NCBI GenBank assembly: GCA_946223355.1
Contig: CAMIPB010000011.1
Coordinates: 5,991 to 69,990 of the forward strand
Direction of reading: 5' to 3'
DNA length: 64,000 nt
Source: an uncultured Corynebacterium sp.
GTDB taxonomy: Bacteria; Actinomycetota; Actinomycetes; Mycobacteriales; Mycobacteriaceae
This document shows positions 7,134 through 14,886 of the stretch, in pieces. The position numbers and the translations under genes were made by a program. How positions within the stretch are numbered: the first letter of the stretch is position 1; each line of letters starts with the position of its first letter. The notes beneath the pieces were generated by a model. That model was not told where the DNA came from and searched no databases. It saw only the letters and a program-made list of their open reading frames with translations.

Positions 7134-9947
7134 GTGACCATTAGCAACCAGGAATTAAAACACCTCATCGGGCAGGTCGAAGCCGCGGCCGCAGCACACC
7201 AGCACACCGCGGGCCGCATCGAACGCGTCGCCGCCGGCGGCACACCGCCCGTACTGTTTAGCACCGACTCGACCACGGCCTACGCATTCGCCCCCTCCAT
7301 CGAGACCTCCGCGTACGTGCATTCCCTGGTTCCCATAGTCAACGACACGATGCGCAACGACTTGGCCCTGATCAGCCTTCCTGGTCCCGCCCAACTACAA
7401 CACATGTGGGCTGAGGCATGGAAAGTCCCGCAGTACCGCGGCCTGGGGCGACTTTTTAAGTCCCGACCCGAAGAAGGCGAACGCGTCATCGCGTGGGCTC
7501 GTTCGTTAAACACCGACGGTATCCTCGGTCTATGCGCTGCCATCAACACCGGGCTCGGCCTGGGCTCCGAGGGCCTTGCCGTGGGCGACCTCTCCACCGC
7601 GACACCGAACAGCCCAACAGAAGGCAATGACGCGAGTGCAGGCGCAGGGGCTGGCTCTGAAACAGGCGCAGGGGCTGGCTCTGAAACAGGCGCAGGCCCT
7701 GGCTCCGGCTACGGAGAGCGCGCCTACTCTCCTACCCTGCCGCTGGCGCGCATCACCGCTGATCTGCAAGCGCGGACGGGGCGGGCGGTGCAGTGGGTAA
7801 AGGGGGCGTCGCTAGGCGAGCACCGACAAGCCGTGGACATGGTGCACGCTGCCCGCGCAGCCGAGGAAACGTTGCGCGGACAGGTGGGGATCGAAGGCAA
7901 CAAGCTGTGCGAACGCCAAGCATTTGGCGAGTTCTCCACCACCCCAGTCCGTGTCCTAGAATCCATCACCTCTTCCCGGGTGCGCCTGGGCGCGCTCGAA
8001 GGGCTCTCGCTGCCCGACATCGCCGGTGCTCAACCAGCCGATCTCATGCGGCTAGACGGTGTCGGCGAGAAAACCGCCAACCAGGCCATCGCGGCCGCTC
8101 GAGCGTACTGGCAGGACCTCGTCGCCGAGCAAACCCCGCGCATCGACTACACCGATAAACAACCGTGCACTGGGTATGTGGTGGCCGTCGCGAAGCTGCT
8201 CGCCTACCGAGACGAGCTCGGGGCGCTGCCGGAGGTTCCCGAGACTGCCATCCCGGCCGTCGGGGCGGATGTCCCCGTGGCCCTGGCTAGTGAGACCGAG
8301 TTCAACTTTTTAAAAGTCACCGATGTCCCGTTCGTGCCCGCCATCCGCAACCTCACCGCCGACGAAGCCTGGAACATGTACGCCGTGCGCGCCGCCGACT
8401 TCCACGCGCTTGCCGACGACCGCGATTCGTTCACCGGCGATCTGCCCGACGAGATCGTGCAGCGCATTGCAGATGTTCAGCTCCGCGGCACCGTGCACGC
8501 AAGCCTGCGTGGCTACCAAGCTTTTGGCACAAAATTCGCCATCGCGCAGAAGAAGGTTCTCATCGGCGACGAGATGGGTCTGGGCAAGACTATGCAAGCA
8601 CTTGCCGCCATGGTGCACGTGGCCGATGAGTGCGCGGCTGGCGAGGAAATTGACGACGGCGGGAAGGATGGCCAGGCTGGTGACAACGGCGTCGGGAAGC
8701 TGTGTCATGCGCTGGTTGTATGCCCGCCGAGCCTGCGTCTGAACTGGCAGCGCGAAGTAGAGAAGTTCACCGACTTCGAGACCTTTGTCATTCACGGCGC
8801 CGAAAAAGACGCGCTCTACGAGGCGTGGGTGGCGCGCGGCGGAGTGGCCATCGTCGGCTACCCCGAGGTGCGCAAGAACCCCAAGTTCATCAGCCCCGAC
8901 GAAGACGTGGAAATCCTGGTCGTGGACGAGGCACACCGCGTCAAAAATGAGGTGTCGCAGCAATCGCGAGCCGTAAAAGTCATGACAGAAATCGCAGGCA
9001 ACGTCATCTACCTGACCGGAACGCCGCTGGAGAACAAGGTCGCTGAGTTCCAGACCCTCATCAAATACCTCGCGCCAGACATTGACACGAACACTCAACG
9101 CGTATCCGAGTTCAAACAACGCATCGCCCCGGTATATCTGCGCCGCAACCAGTCACAGGTGCTCGCCGAGCTGCCAGAATTAGTCGAGGTCGAGGATTGG
9201 GTCGAACCAGACGAAGCCGAGCATGCCCGCTACCGTGACGCGGTCGAGCGCTCCCACTTCATGGACATGCGCTGCGCCTATGCCCAGCGAGGTTCCCAGA
9301 AAATGGAGCGTCTCGCCGAGATCGTGGCCGATGCCGTCGACGACGGCGGCAAAACCATCGTGTTCACCTACTTCCGGTCAGTATTAGAAGGTGTCATCAC
9401 ACGGTTGGATGGCACCCCAGGCGTGGCTATCTTCGGTCCCGTCGCCGGTGGAGTCAGCCCCGAAGAACGCCAAAAGCTCATCGACGAGTTCACCGCCGCA
9501 CCGGCAGGTGCCGTGTTGGTTTGCCAAGTCATCGCGGCAGGTGAAGGACTCAACATCCAGGCCGCCAACCGCATCGTCTTCATGGAGCCACAGCTCAACC
9601 CTGCGAAAGAGGCCCAGGCGATCGCACGTGCACACCGCATGGGCCAGATTCGCACCGTAGAGGTGCACCGTCTCCTCACCCCAGACGCCGTCGACGAGCA
9701 GCTCATGAAGCGCCTGGCCGCCAAACGCGAGCTGTTTAATCAGTACGCGCGCGATTCAGTTACCGCTGACAATGCCCCCGAGGCCGTCGACGTGTCTGAG
9801 CAGCAGCTTATCGACGATGTCATCGCCGCCGAGCGCGCCCGCCTGGTACCCACCCAGACCTTAATTCCAGAAAACACTCGCCCAAGTGCCAACACCGGCA
9901 CTGAACCAGAAAGCTCTTCTGCTGAAAAGAAGGCTGATACTAAATAG
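7134..9947 (+). CDS. SNF2-family DEAD/DEAH helicase with internal helix-hairpin-helix
   Basis: Swi2/Snf2-type ATPase, 937 residues, DNA translocase or remodeller. A roughly 280-residue N-terminal region is unrecognised and includes a Gly/Ala/Ser-rich linker (~169-191) from 24-bp repeats. A helix-hairpin-helix DNA-binding element follows (~295-325, MRLDGVGEKTANQAIAAAR). The helicase core has GDEMGLGKT (~477-485, Walker A), VVDEAHRVKN (DEAH, ~595), GTPLEN (motif III) and RAHRMGQ (motif VI, ~832). The architecture is SMARCAL1-like rather than a full restriction enzyme, as no nuclease domain is visible. The GTG start is preceded by TAGGCT at 7120-7125, so the mRNA may be leaderless. The HNH gene 90 bases upstream may be functionally linked, but this is inference. 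Confidence 0.88.
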   Translation: MTISNQELKHLIGQVEAAAAAHQHTAGRIERVAAGGTPPVLFSTDSTTAYAFAPSIETSAYVHSLVPIVNDTMRNDLALISLPGPAQLQHMWAEAWKVPQYRGLGRLFKSRPEEGERVIAWARSLNTDGILGLCAAINTGLGLGSEGLAVGDLSTATPNSPTEGNDASAGAGAGSETGAGAGSETGAGPGSGYGERAYSPTLPLARITADLQARTGRAVQWVKGASLGEHRQAVDMVHAARAAEETLRGQVGIEGNKLCERQAFGEFSTTPVRVLESITSSRVRLGALEGLSLPDIAGAQPADLMRLDGVGEKTANQAIAAARAYWQDLVAEQTPRIDYTDKQPCTGYVVAVAKLLAYRDELGALPEVPETAIPAVGADVPVALASETEFNFLKVTDVPFVPAIRNLTADEAWNMYAVRAADFHALADDRDSFTGDLPDEIVQRIADVQLRGTVHASLRGYQAFGTKFAIAQKKVLIGDEMGLGKTMQALAAMVHVADECAAGEEIDDGGKDGQAGDNGVGKLCHALVVCPPSLRLNWQREVEKFTDFETFVIHGAEKDALYEAWVARGGVAIVGYPEVRKNPKFISPDEDVEILVVDEAHRVKNEVSQQSRAVKVMTEIAGNVIYLTGTPLENKVAEFQTLIKYLAPDIDTNTQRVSEFKQRIAPVYLRRNQSQVLAELPELVEVEDWVEPDEAEHARYRDAVERSHFMDMRCAYAQRGSQKMERLAEIVADAVDDGGKTIVFTYFRSVLEGVITRLDGTPGVAIFGPVAGGVSPEERQKLIDEFTAAPAGAVLVCQVIAAGEGLNIQAANRIVFMEPQLNPAKEAQAIARAHRMGQIRTVEVHRLLTPDAVDEQLMKRLAAKRELFNQYARDSVTADNAPEAVDVSEQQLIDDVIAAERARLVPTQTLIPENTRPSANTGTEPESSSAEKKADTK
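7641..7708 (+). repeat. 24-bp tandem repeat inside the SNF2 gene
   Basis: Two exact 24-bp copies (7641-7664, 7665-7688) and a degenerate third (7689-7708) encode GAGAGSET-type units, an in-frame flexible linker prone to length variation. Confidence 0.85.
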
Positions 9948-9992
9948 TAGGTGCCAGGTCGGCGAGGGCCGAGGGGTCGTCGCCAAGCAAAA

Positions 9993-10023
9993 CGCCCCAG
10001 CCAGGCGAGCCTGAACTGGGGCG
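9993..10023 (-). terminator. Intrinsic terminator of the GltS-like gene
   Basis: CGCCCCAG (9993-10000) pairs with CTGGGGCG (10016-10023). On the minus strand the stem is followed by TTTT, just past the symporter stop codon at 10039. Confidence 0.65.
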
Positions 10024-10038
10024 GGGTGCGTGCGGGAG

Positions 10039-11415
10039 CTAGCTTGAGTTGCCCGATCCGACGCTGCTGATGCCTCGGCCGAAAATATTTCCTCGCTCCG
10101 GGTACCAGCCGCTGAACTTGCCCAGCAAGAAGATGCCGATCGCCAGGATCGTGGCGACCCAACCCAATCCGGTAGTAAAACCAGCAATAACCGCAATCGG
10201 TGCGAGCACCGTCATACCAATCTCAAACGGACCAAAGCCGACGTAGGCCACGCCGTACTCGGATAGGGTGCCAGACTCCAGCTTCGGGTCGACGACCTTG
10301 AGGACCGCGATGCCGGTCGCAACCGTCGCGGTCGCCCAACCCCAGCCGAAGATGCCGCGCTCGATCCAGCGCTCGCCGAAGATCACCGCTGGGAAATACA
10401 GCAGGAAGAAGGAACAGTAGATAATGCCGAGCACGAAGAGGATAAGCAGTGGAACCCAGTAGGAAGCCACAGCGGAAGGCACAATCGCCGCGATACCGAA
10501 CGCGATGAGGTAGTCAGTGGACGCACCGGAAACCGCAGACATGGTCTCCTTGTCCAGGAAATCCTCTGCACCAACCGCGTTCAAAATTGCGCGGAAGATG
10601 AGGCCAACAACCAGAGACATCGCGAACAATGGAACAGAAACGTTCTCGAACTGCGACTTGATCAACGCATTGACCAGGTAGGCGACAGCAACCGTGAGCA
10701 CAATAAAGCCCACGTGCAGAGTGAGAGGCTCGATGGAGGAAGGGTTAGTGGTCGCCTTACCTAAGGACGGGCGATCGCCAACATTCTTGATGTAGCCGCG
10801 ACGCAATTCCTCTGGGAGATCTCCAGGAATGTGGCTCACCTTGCCACGACGAATACCCCAGTTACCAGCGATGACACCGCCAACGATTGCAGCTACGGTG
10901 CCCACGGTTGCGGCGGTGAACCCCAGAGAGGAAGCCTCAGCTGCTCCGATACCTTCGAGTGCTCCGCCGACTGCCGCTGCTGTACCGAAGCCACCAATGA
11001 AGCCCACTGGCAACATCATGCCGAACCAGTTCGGAGTGTCGAATATTGGAGAGAGGACGTACAGGCCAATCAGGATGAAAATTCCCCATTGCCCCAAGAA
11101 CATGACCGTGGAAAAAGCCCACATGCGGCGCGCACCTGCACGCACACTGCCGCTCATCTGCATGGAATAGGCCATGGACGCGAACACCATTGCAATCAAT
11201 ACCGTGGTGTAGCTACCAATGTGTTCGGAGAAGCCCATAACACCCAAGACGTTAGGTCCAAGCAGCAAACCAAGCAGTCCCGCGGTCACAGGTGCCGGCA
11301 GCAAAAGCTGTTGGAAAACCAGGCGGATGTGGTTACGCATGATAGTGCCAATCACCATCAAGATAGAGATCAATCCCACGTCAAGCATCAGGGTGCTTGC
11401 GGAAAATTCAGCCAT
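10039..11415 (-). CDS. Sodium/glutamate symporter (GltS-like), inner membrane
   Basis: Polytopic membrane carrier of 458 residues, predominantly hydrophobic with about eleven or twelve predicted membrane helices. The N-terminal segment (LMLDVGLISILMVIGTIMRN, then LLLPAPVTAGLLGLLLGPN) matches the glutamate:Na+ symporter family. Two pseudo-repeats with a Gly-rich segment (GFIGGFGTAAAVGGALEGIG, ~150) fit the GltS fold. Substrate specificity cannot be read from sequence. The RBS GAGG lies 8 bases before ATG. The gene is divergent from the globin/FAD reductase, sharing a 269-base intergenic region. Confidence 0.82.
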   Translation of the reverse strand: MAEFSASTLMLDVGLISILMVIGTIMRNHIRLVFQQLLLPAPVTAGLLGLLLGPNVLGVMGFSEHIGSYTTVLIAMVFASMAYSMQMSGSVRAGARRMWAFSTVMFLGQWGIFILIGLYVLSPIFDTPNWFGMMLPVGFIGGFGTAAAVGGALEGIGAAEASSLGFTAATVGTVAAIVGGVIAGNWGIRRGKVSHIPGDLPEELRRGYIKNVGDRPSLGKATTNPSSIEPLTLHVGFIVLTVAVAYLVNALIKSQFENVSVPLFAMSLVVGLIFRAILNAVGAEDFLDKETMSAVSGASTDYLIAFGIAAIVPSAVASYWVPLLILFVLGIIYCSFFLLYFPAVIFGERWIERGIFGWGWATATVATGIAVLKVVDPKLESGTLSEYGVAYVGFGPFEIGMTVLAPIAVIAGFTTGLGWVATILAIGIFLLGKFSGWYPERGNIFGRGISSVGSGNSS

Positions 11416-11684
11416 TTTTTACCTCGTCTTTTCTACTTCAAATTTGAGACTTACGCCTCAAACCTGAGTTCCACAGCGAGCCTACCTCGCTAATTACTCA
11501 CTCCTTGAATAAAAATTGCAGATACTTCTGCACGACCTCAAAAATCTGAAACCGTACATACCATACACACCCACGCGTGATTCATCACATAGATATCTTC
11601 ATAGGGTACCCCCATCACTTCCTCAGAATTTGTGCAAGGGCTTACACCACGGCCCGCTACGGTGCGTTGGGTAGAATGCGAAGT

Positions 11685-12995
11685 ATGAGCGATACCTCTC
11701 ACCGCGACTCCTCTCAGAACACTCGCCCCGACGGCGCAACGTTTGAAGAAGCAGCACCGAAGAATCTGCCTGAGTTAGCAGTCCTACTCCGCGAGCAGGC
11801 GCCGCAGTTTCGGGACTCGGCGCATGAGCACCTGTATGCACAGATTTGGGAAGCTCGCCAATCATTCCCTTTCCGCATGGACCAGACGCACGTCGACATG
11901 GCCCCGGCGCTGGCTTGGGTCTTTGAGCGCACCCCCATGTCCGGCACACTGCAGTTTGCTACCCGACGTCGCCTGCGCGAGCTAGGAAAAGACCACCGTC
12001 GGCACGGCTTCCCTGTGGACGTCTACCCTGTCTTCGCCGGTGCATTGACCAAAGCGCTGGATATCTTCGATTTGTCTGACCGCGTGCGCACCGCCGCGAA
12101 CAGTACCATCACAATGGTGTGCCAAACCATGGCAGCTGCCGCTCATGACGCCGACGTCGCTGGCATACCGGCAGCGCACCTGGCCGAAGTTGTTGCCGTC
12201 GAGCACCCGAACCGTTTCATTACCGTAGTACGCCTGGAAACCGGCATGCCGGTGGACTACCAGGCCGGAGACGTCATCCCGATTACCTGCGATCTCTTGC
12301 CGGGCAAGTGGCGCGAGCTCACCCCGGCAGCGCCCGCGGACGAATTTGGACAACTAGAGTTTCACATCTATAACTGCGGCGATGCCTCGCAGTTGTTGAG
12401 CACTACTCGCGTAGGCGACCACTGGACGCTGGGCAATCCGCGCCCCGCATTCCTGCCAGCTACCTCCAGTGTGCTCAGCAACTCGACTTCCGGGAGCGGC
12501 AACTCATCCACTGCAGAGCGCAGCCCACTGACAACAGACAGGGTGATTGTGGCGTTTGGGACGGGCTGGGCGTCGGCACGCGCGTGGTTGTTAGATCTGC
12601 TCACGACCACCAAGCAGGCCGGCAATTCCGAACCGCCCGCCGCGACCTGTGTCTATATCGTGGCAGACTCCCCTGGCTTGTTGTATGACACTGAATTTCA
12701 GGCAAATCTGGATATTTTGGCGCCGTGGCTGAACTTGCAGCAAATCGTGCGCAGCGAATCGGATGATCGCTGGCTGCGGGCACAGCCGCTCGCAAAGAGT
12801 GTAGAGCCGTTCGTTTCGGCAGATCCGATCGCGACCATCGTGGATGATGGCCCATGGTTCGAGTTCGAGATGGTGCTCGTGGGGCCAGACAAAGATGTCA
12901 CCCCGGCGCGCGAGCAGCTGTTAGAAATTGGTTTCCCGGAGTCAGATGTGGTGGCTTTCCCGTGGGTCGCGGAGGATAAGTGGGCCACTAAATAA
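11685..12995 (+). CDS. Globin-domain / FAD-binding reductase (flavohaemoglobin-like)
   Basis: Predicted 436-residue cytoplasmic protein with an N-terminal globin-like region (~residues 40-165; the LGKDHRRHGFPVDVYPVFAGAL segment resembles the proximal helix of bacterial globins with a candidate haem His) followed by a ferredoxin-reductase-type FAD/NAD(P) module (~170-430). Relatives act in NO detoxification or electron transfer. I use ATG 11685: TAGAAT at 11672-11677 ends 7 bases before it, implying a leaderless mRNA. The longer frame from GTG 11577 would add 36 residues across this promoter. The classical FAD motif RxYS is not obvious, so the reductase may be divergent. Confidence 0.7.
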   Translation: MSDTSHRDSSQNTRPDGATFEEAAPKNLPELAVLLREQAPQFRDSAHEHLYAQIWEARQSFPFRMDQTHVDMAPALAWVFERTPMSGTLQFATRRRLRELGKDHRRHGFPVDVYPVFAGALTKALDIFDLSDRVRTAANSTITMVCQTMAAAAHDADVAGIPAAHLAEVVAVEHPNRFITVVRLETGMPVDYQAGDVIPITCDLLPGKWRELTPAAPADEFGQLEFHIYNCGDASQLLSTTRVGDHWTLGNPRPAFLPATSSVLSNSTSGSGNSSTAERSPLTTDRVIVAFGTGWASARAWLLDLLTTTKQAGNSEPPAATCVYIVADSPGLLYDTEFQANLDILAPWLNLQQIVRSESDDRWLRAQPLAKSVEPFVSADPIATIVDDGPWFEFEMVLVGPDKDVTPAREQLLEIGFPESDVVAFPWVAEDKWATK

Positions 12996-13032
12996 CCCGA
13001 TATTTTCCGGGTTAATATTCCTAGGGTTGGGT

Positions 13033-13572
13033 ATGCTTGGACCCATGACAACGCCCTCTAAAGACACCCCACAAGCAAGCTCCACCCCGGACCGTATCCA
13101 GCTGCGCCAGAACATGGCCGAAACCTCCAAGGCGCAGTACGCCGTCACCGACACCATCATCGCCCGCGCCAACGAGCTCGGCATCTCCCGCGCCGCCCTC
13201 GAGCTGGCATTCGTACGCGTCAGCCAGGCCAACAAATGTGCATATTGCACCGACGTTCACGCACGCCTTGCTACCAAGTTCTACTCCGAGGAAGGTGTGG
13301 CTGCGGACGAGATTTCCCGCAAGCTCACCCTTGCTCCAGGCTGGCGCGAGGCCTTCGGCGTCTACTCCGACCTGGAGCAGGCCGGCCTAGAAATTGCCGA
13401 GGCTGTTACCTTGGTCGCCGACACTGATGGCGCGCTTTCCGACGCCGCCTACGACCGCCTGCGCTCCCAACTTGGCGATGACGTGCTCAGCGTCTTCCTT
13501 ATGGGCTGCATCAACATGAACGTGTTTAACCGCATCCATCTGTTCTCCAAAACAGTGGTGGGTCAGCCTTAA
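13033..13572 (+). CDS. AhpD-like / carboxymuconolactone decarboxylase-family protein
   Basis: Alkylhydroperoxidase-like protein of about 179 residues, all alpha-helical, with the CAYCTDVHA redox motif (Cys69, Cys72, His76) of AhpD-type peroxidases. It could reduce peroxides using thiols; the family also contains decarboxylases, but the CxxC favours redox function. The start is either ATG 13033 (AGGG upstream) or ATG 13045; the longer open frame from 12928 overlaps the preceding gene and lacks an RBS. It follows the globin/FAD gene by 37 bases with TAATAT at about 13014 as a possible own -10. Confidence 0.82.
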   Translation: MLGPMTTPSKDTPQASSTPDRIQLRQNMAETSKAQYAVTDTIIARANELGISRAALELAFVRVSQANKCAYCTDVHARLATKFYSEEGVAADEISRKLTLAPGWREAFGVYSDLEQAGLEIAEAVTLVADTDGALSDAAYDRLRSQLGDDVLSVFLMGCINMNVFNRIHLFSKTVVGQP

Positions 13573-13595
13573 AGTTGTCTGGACTTGACCGTGGC

Positions 13596-14477
13596 TTAGG
13601 TCTGCCCCAACTCGACGCTGCCGGAGACCACCGGCAGCGTTTTTCTTGTCTTTTCTACAAGATCCATGTCGAGTTCGCAGTAAAGGATCTCTGGCTCATA
13701 CCCAGCTTCTGCCACCCGACGTCCCTGTGGATCAACTACGCACGAATGTCCAGCACCGGTTGGTCCAGACGCCTTGCCAGCTTCTTCATTCCCGCCGGGG
13801 CGCGCCTGGCCGGCCGCCACGATGTAGCACCCCGAGTCCAAAGCCCGCGCGGCGGTAAGAATACGCCACTGCTCAACTTTCCCAGGGCCGTCTGCCCAGC
13901 TGGTAGGCACCACGATCACCTGGGCGCCGCGGCGGGCAAGCTCCTTGAACTGCTCCGGAAACCGGATGTCGTAGCAAGTGGCCACGCCAACAGTGATGTC
14001 CGCAGATGCTGGCACGGTGAAGGTGAGAAGCTCCGTGCCGGGTTTGACGGTGTCCGACTCCTTGTAATCGAAGGCATCGTAGGTGTGGATCTTGTCGTAG
14101 CCTAAGTGTTGGTTCGCGCCAGTAACCAAAGCTGTGTTGTAGATGCGATTAATCTTTTTGCTGGAAGCACCCGAGTCATGTGACTCGGGTTTATCCACAG
14201 TGTCTGCAGGACGGAACATTCCCGCCACAACCACGACGCCGAGCTCCTCGGCGAGGGCGCGCAGGGACGTCGGGAAGCTGCCGTCGAGCTGCTGAGCTTG
14301 AGTATCCAACCGGCCCGCGGAAAACGCCTGTGACGTGGCCTCGGGCAACACAATCAATCGCGCGCCTGCTGCGGCGGCCTCACGAATCTGGGCCGTTGCC
14401 AAGGCAAGATTGTCCTCACGATCAGGCCCGGTAGTGATTTGTACGCATGCGACTTTCAAGGTTTTGTTACCTTCCAT
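13596..14477 (-). CDS. Carbon-nitrogen hydrolase (nitrilase superfamily)
   Basis: Cytoplasmic amidase or nitrilase-like enzyme of 293 residues with the Glu-Lys-Cys triad: Glu46 in LPEATSQAF, Lys129 in YDKIHTYDAF, Cys168 in ATCYDIRFPE. The pattern resembles the Nit1/omega-amidase branch (deaminated-glutathione amidase), but the substrate is not determined. Residues ~93-105 (DTVDKPESHDSGASS) form a low-complexity insert encoded by a perfect inverted repeat (14169-14190), unusual for the family. The ATG at 14477 is followed by MEGNKTLKVACVQI, the normal family N-terminus. Confidence 0.87.
   Translation of the reverse strand: MEGNKTLKVACVQITTGPDREDNLALATAQIREAAAAGARLIVLPEATSQAFSAGRLDTQAQQLDGSFPTSLRALAEELGVVVVAGMFRPADTVDKPESHDSGASSKKINRIYNTALVTGANQHLGYDKIHTYDAFDYKESDTVKPGTELLTFTVPASADITVGVATCYDIRFPEQFKELARRGAQVIVVPTSWADGPGKVEQWRILTAARALDSGCYIVAAGQARPGGNEEAGKASGPTGAGHSCVVDPQGRRVAEAGYEPEILYCELDMDLVEKTRKTLPVVSGSVELGQT
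13616..13644 (+). terminator. Intrinsic terminator lying inside the convergent nitrilase gene
   Basis: CGCTGCCGG (13616-13624) and CCGGCAGCG (13631-13639) form a 9-bp perfect stem followed by five T's. It ends the AhpD-like transcript 45 bases after its stop. The stem lies within the last codons of the convergent nitrilase gene, so those codons are shaped by two constraints. Confidence 0.78.
14169..14199. repeat. Perfect 10-bp inverted repeat abutting a DnaA-box sequence
   Basis: ACCCGAGTCA (14169-14178) and TGACTCGGGT (14181-14190) are separated by two bases. The consensus DnaA box TTATCCACA follows immediately at 14191-14199. The element lies within the nitrilase coding sequence and encodes its odd low-complexity insert. 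Confidence 0.6.
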
Positions 14478-14518
14478 GCCTCAACAGCCTATCTCAGGAT
14501 TAGGGATCTCGTGGCGGG

Positions 14519-14527
14519 TTATCCACA
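14519..14527 (+). promoter_or_regulatory. Consensus DnaA-box sequence
   Basis: TTATCCACA sits between the divergent nitrilase and WXG100-like genes, 54 bases before ATG 14581. It may allow DnaA to influence one of these promoters, or be coincidental. Confidence 0.35.
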
Positions 14528-14580
14528 GGCTCAAAATTGGGTATGGTCAATGTCTGGGGCGGGCATAAGAATCAGAAAGC

Positions 14581-14886
14581 ATGAATTTACTGAGCATGGA
14601 TTTAGAAGACAATGGCTGCGCGCTAACCACCGCAACTGTCTATTATGTACGGCGCCAGTTGGCACGACCCCGGGGATTCGCTGATCTACATGCCGGACCA
14701 GACTGCCCGCCGCACACTGCGGCCGCATTGGAAAGGGTGGCTGGGTCGTGGCAGGGATACGTTAACAGGATGGAAAGCGATATCGACGCGGTGCTGACGG
14801 ACCTGGACGGCTTCTTGCAGCATGCATTAGCGCTGGACGAGGAAGCCGCGGCAGCACTCGGCGGCGGGGATGAGACACTGTCATGA
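14581..14886 (+). CDS. Small helical WXG100-like protein
   Basis: 101-residue protein without signal peptide or membrane segment. The middle carries VAGSWQGYVNRM (~61-72), reminiscent of the WXG turn between two helices of ESX substrates; the rest is predicted helical and acidic at the C-terminus (DEEAAAALGGGDE). It overlaps the next gene by ATGA, so the two are translationally coupled. Its likely role is as partner of the downstream DUF1023 hydrolase. No ESX secretion gene is in the window, so secretion is inference. Confidence 0.7.
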   Translation: MNLLSMDLEDNGCALTTATVYYVRRQLARPRGFADLHAGPDCPPHTAAALERVAGSWQGYVNRMESDIDAVLTDLDGFLQHALALDEEAAAALGGGDETLS

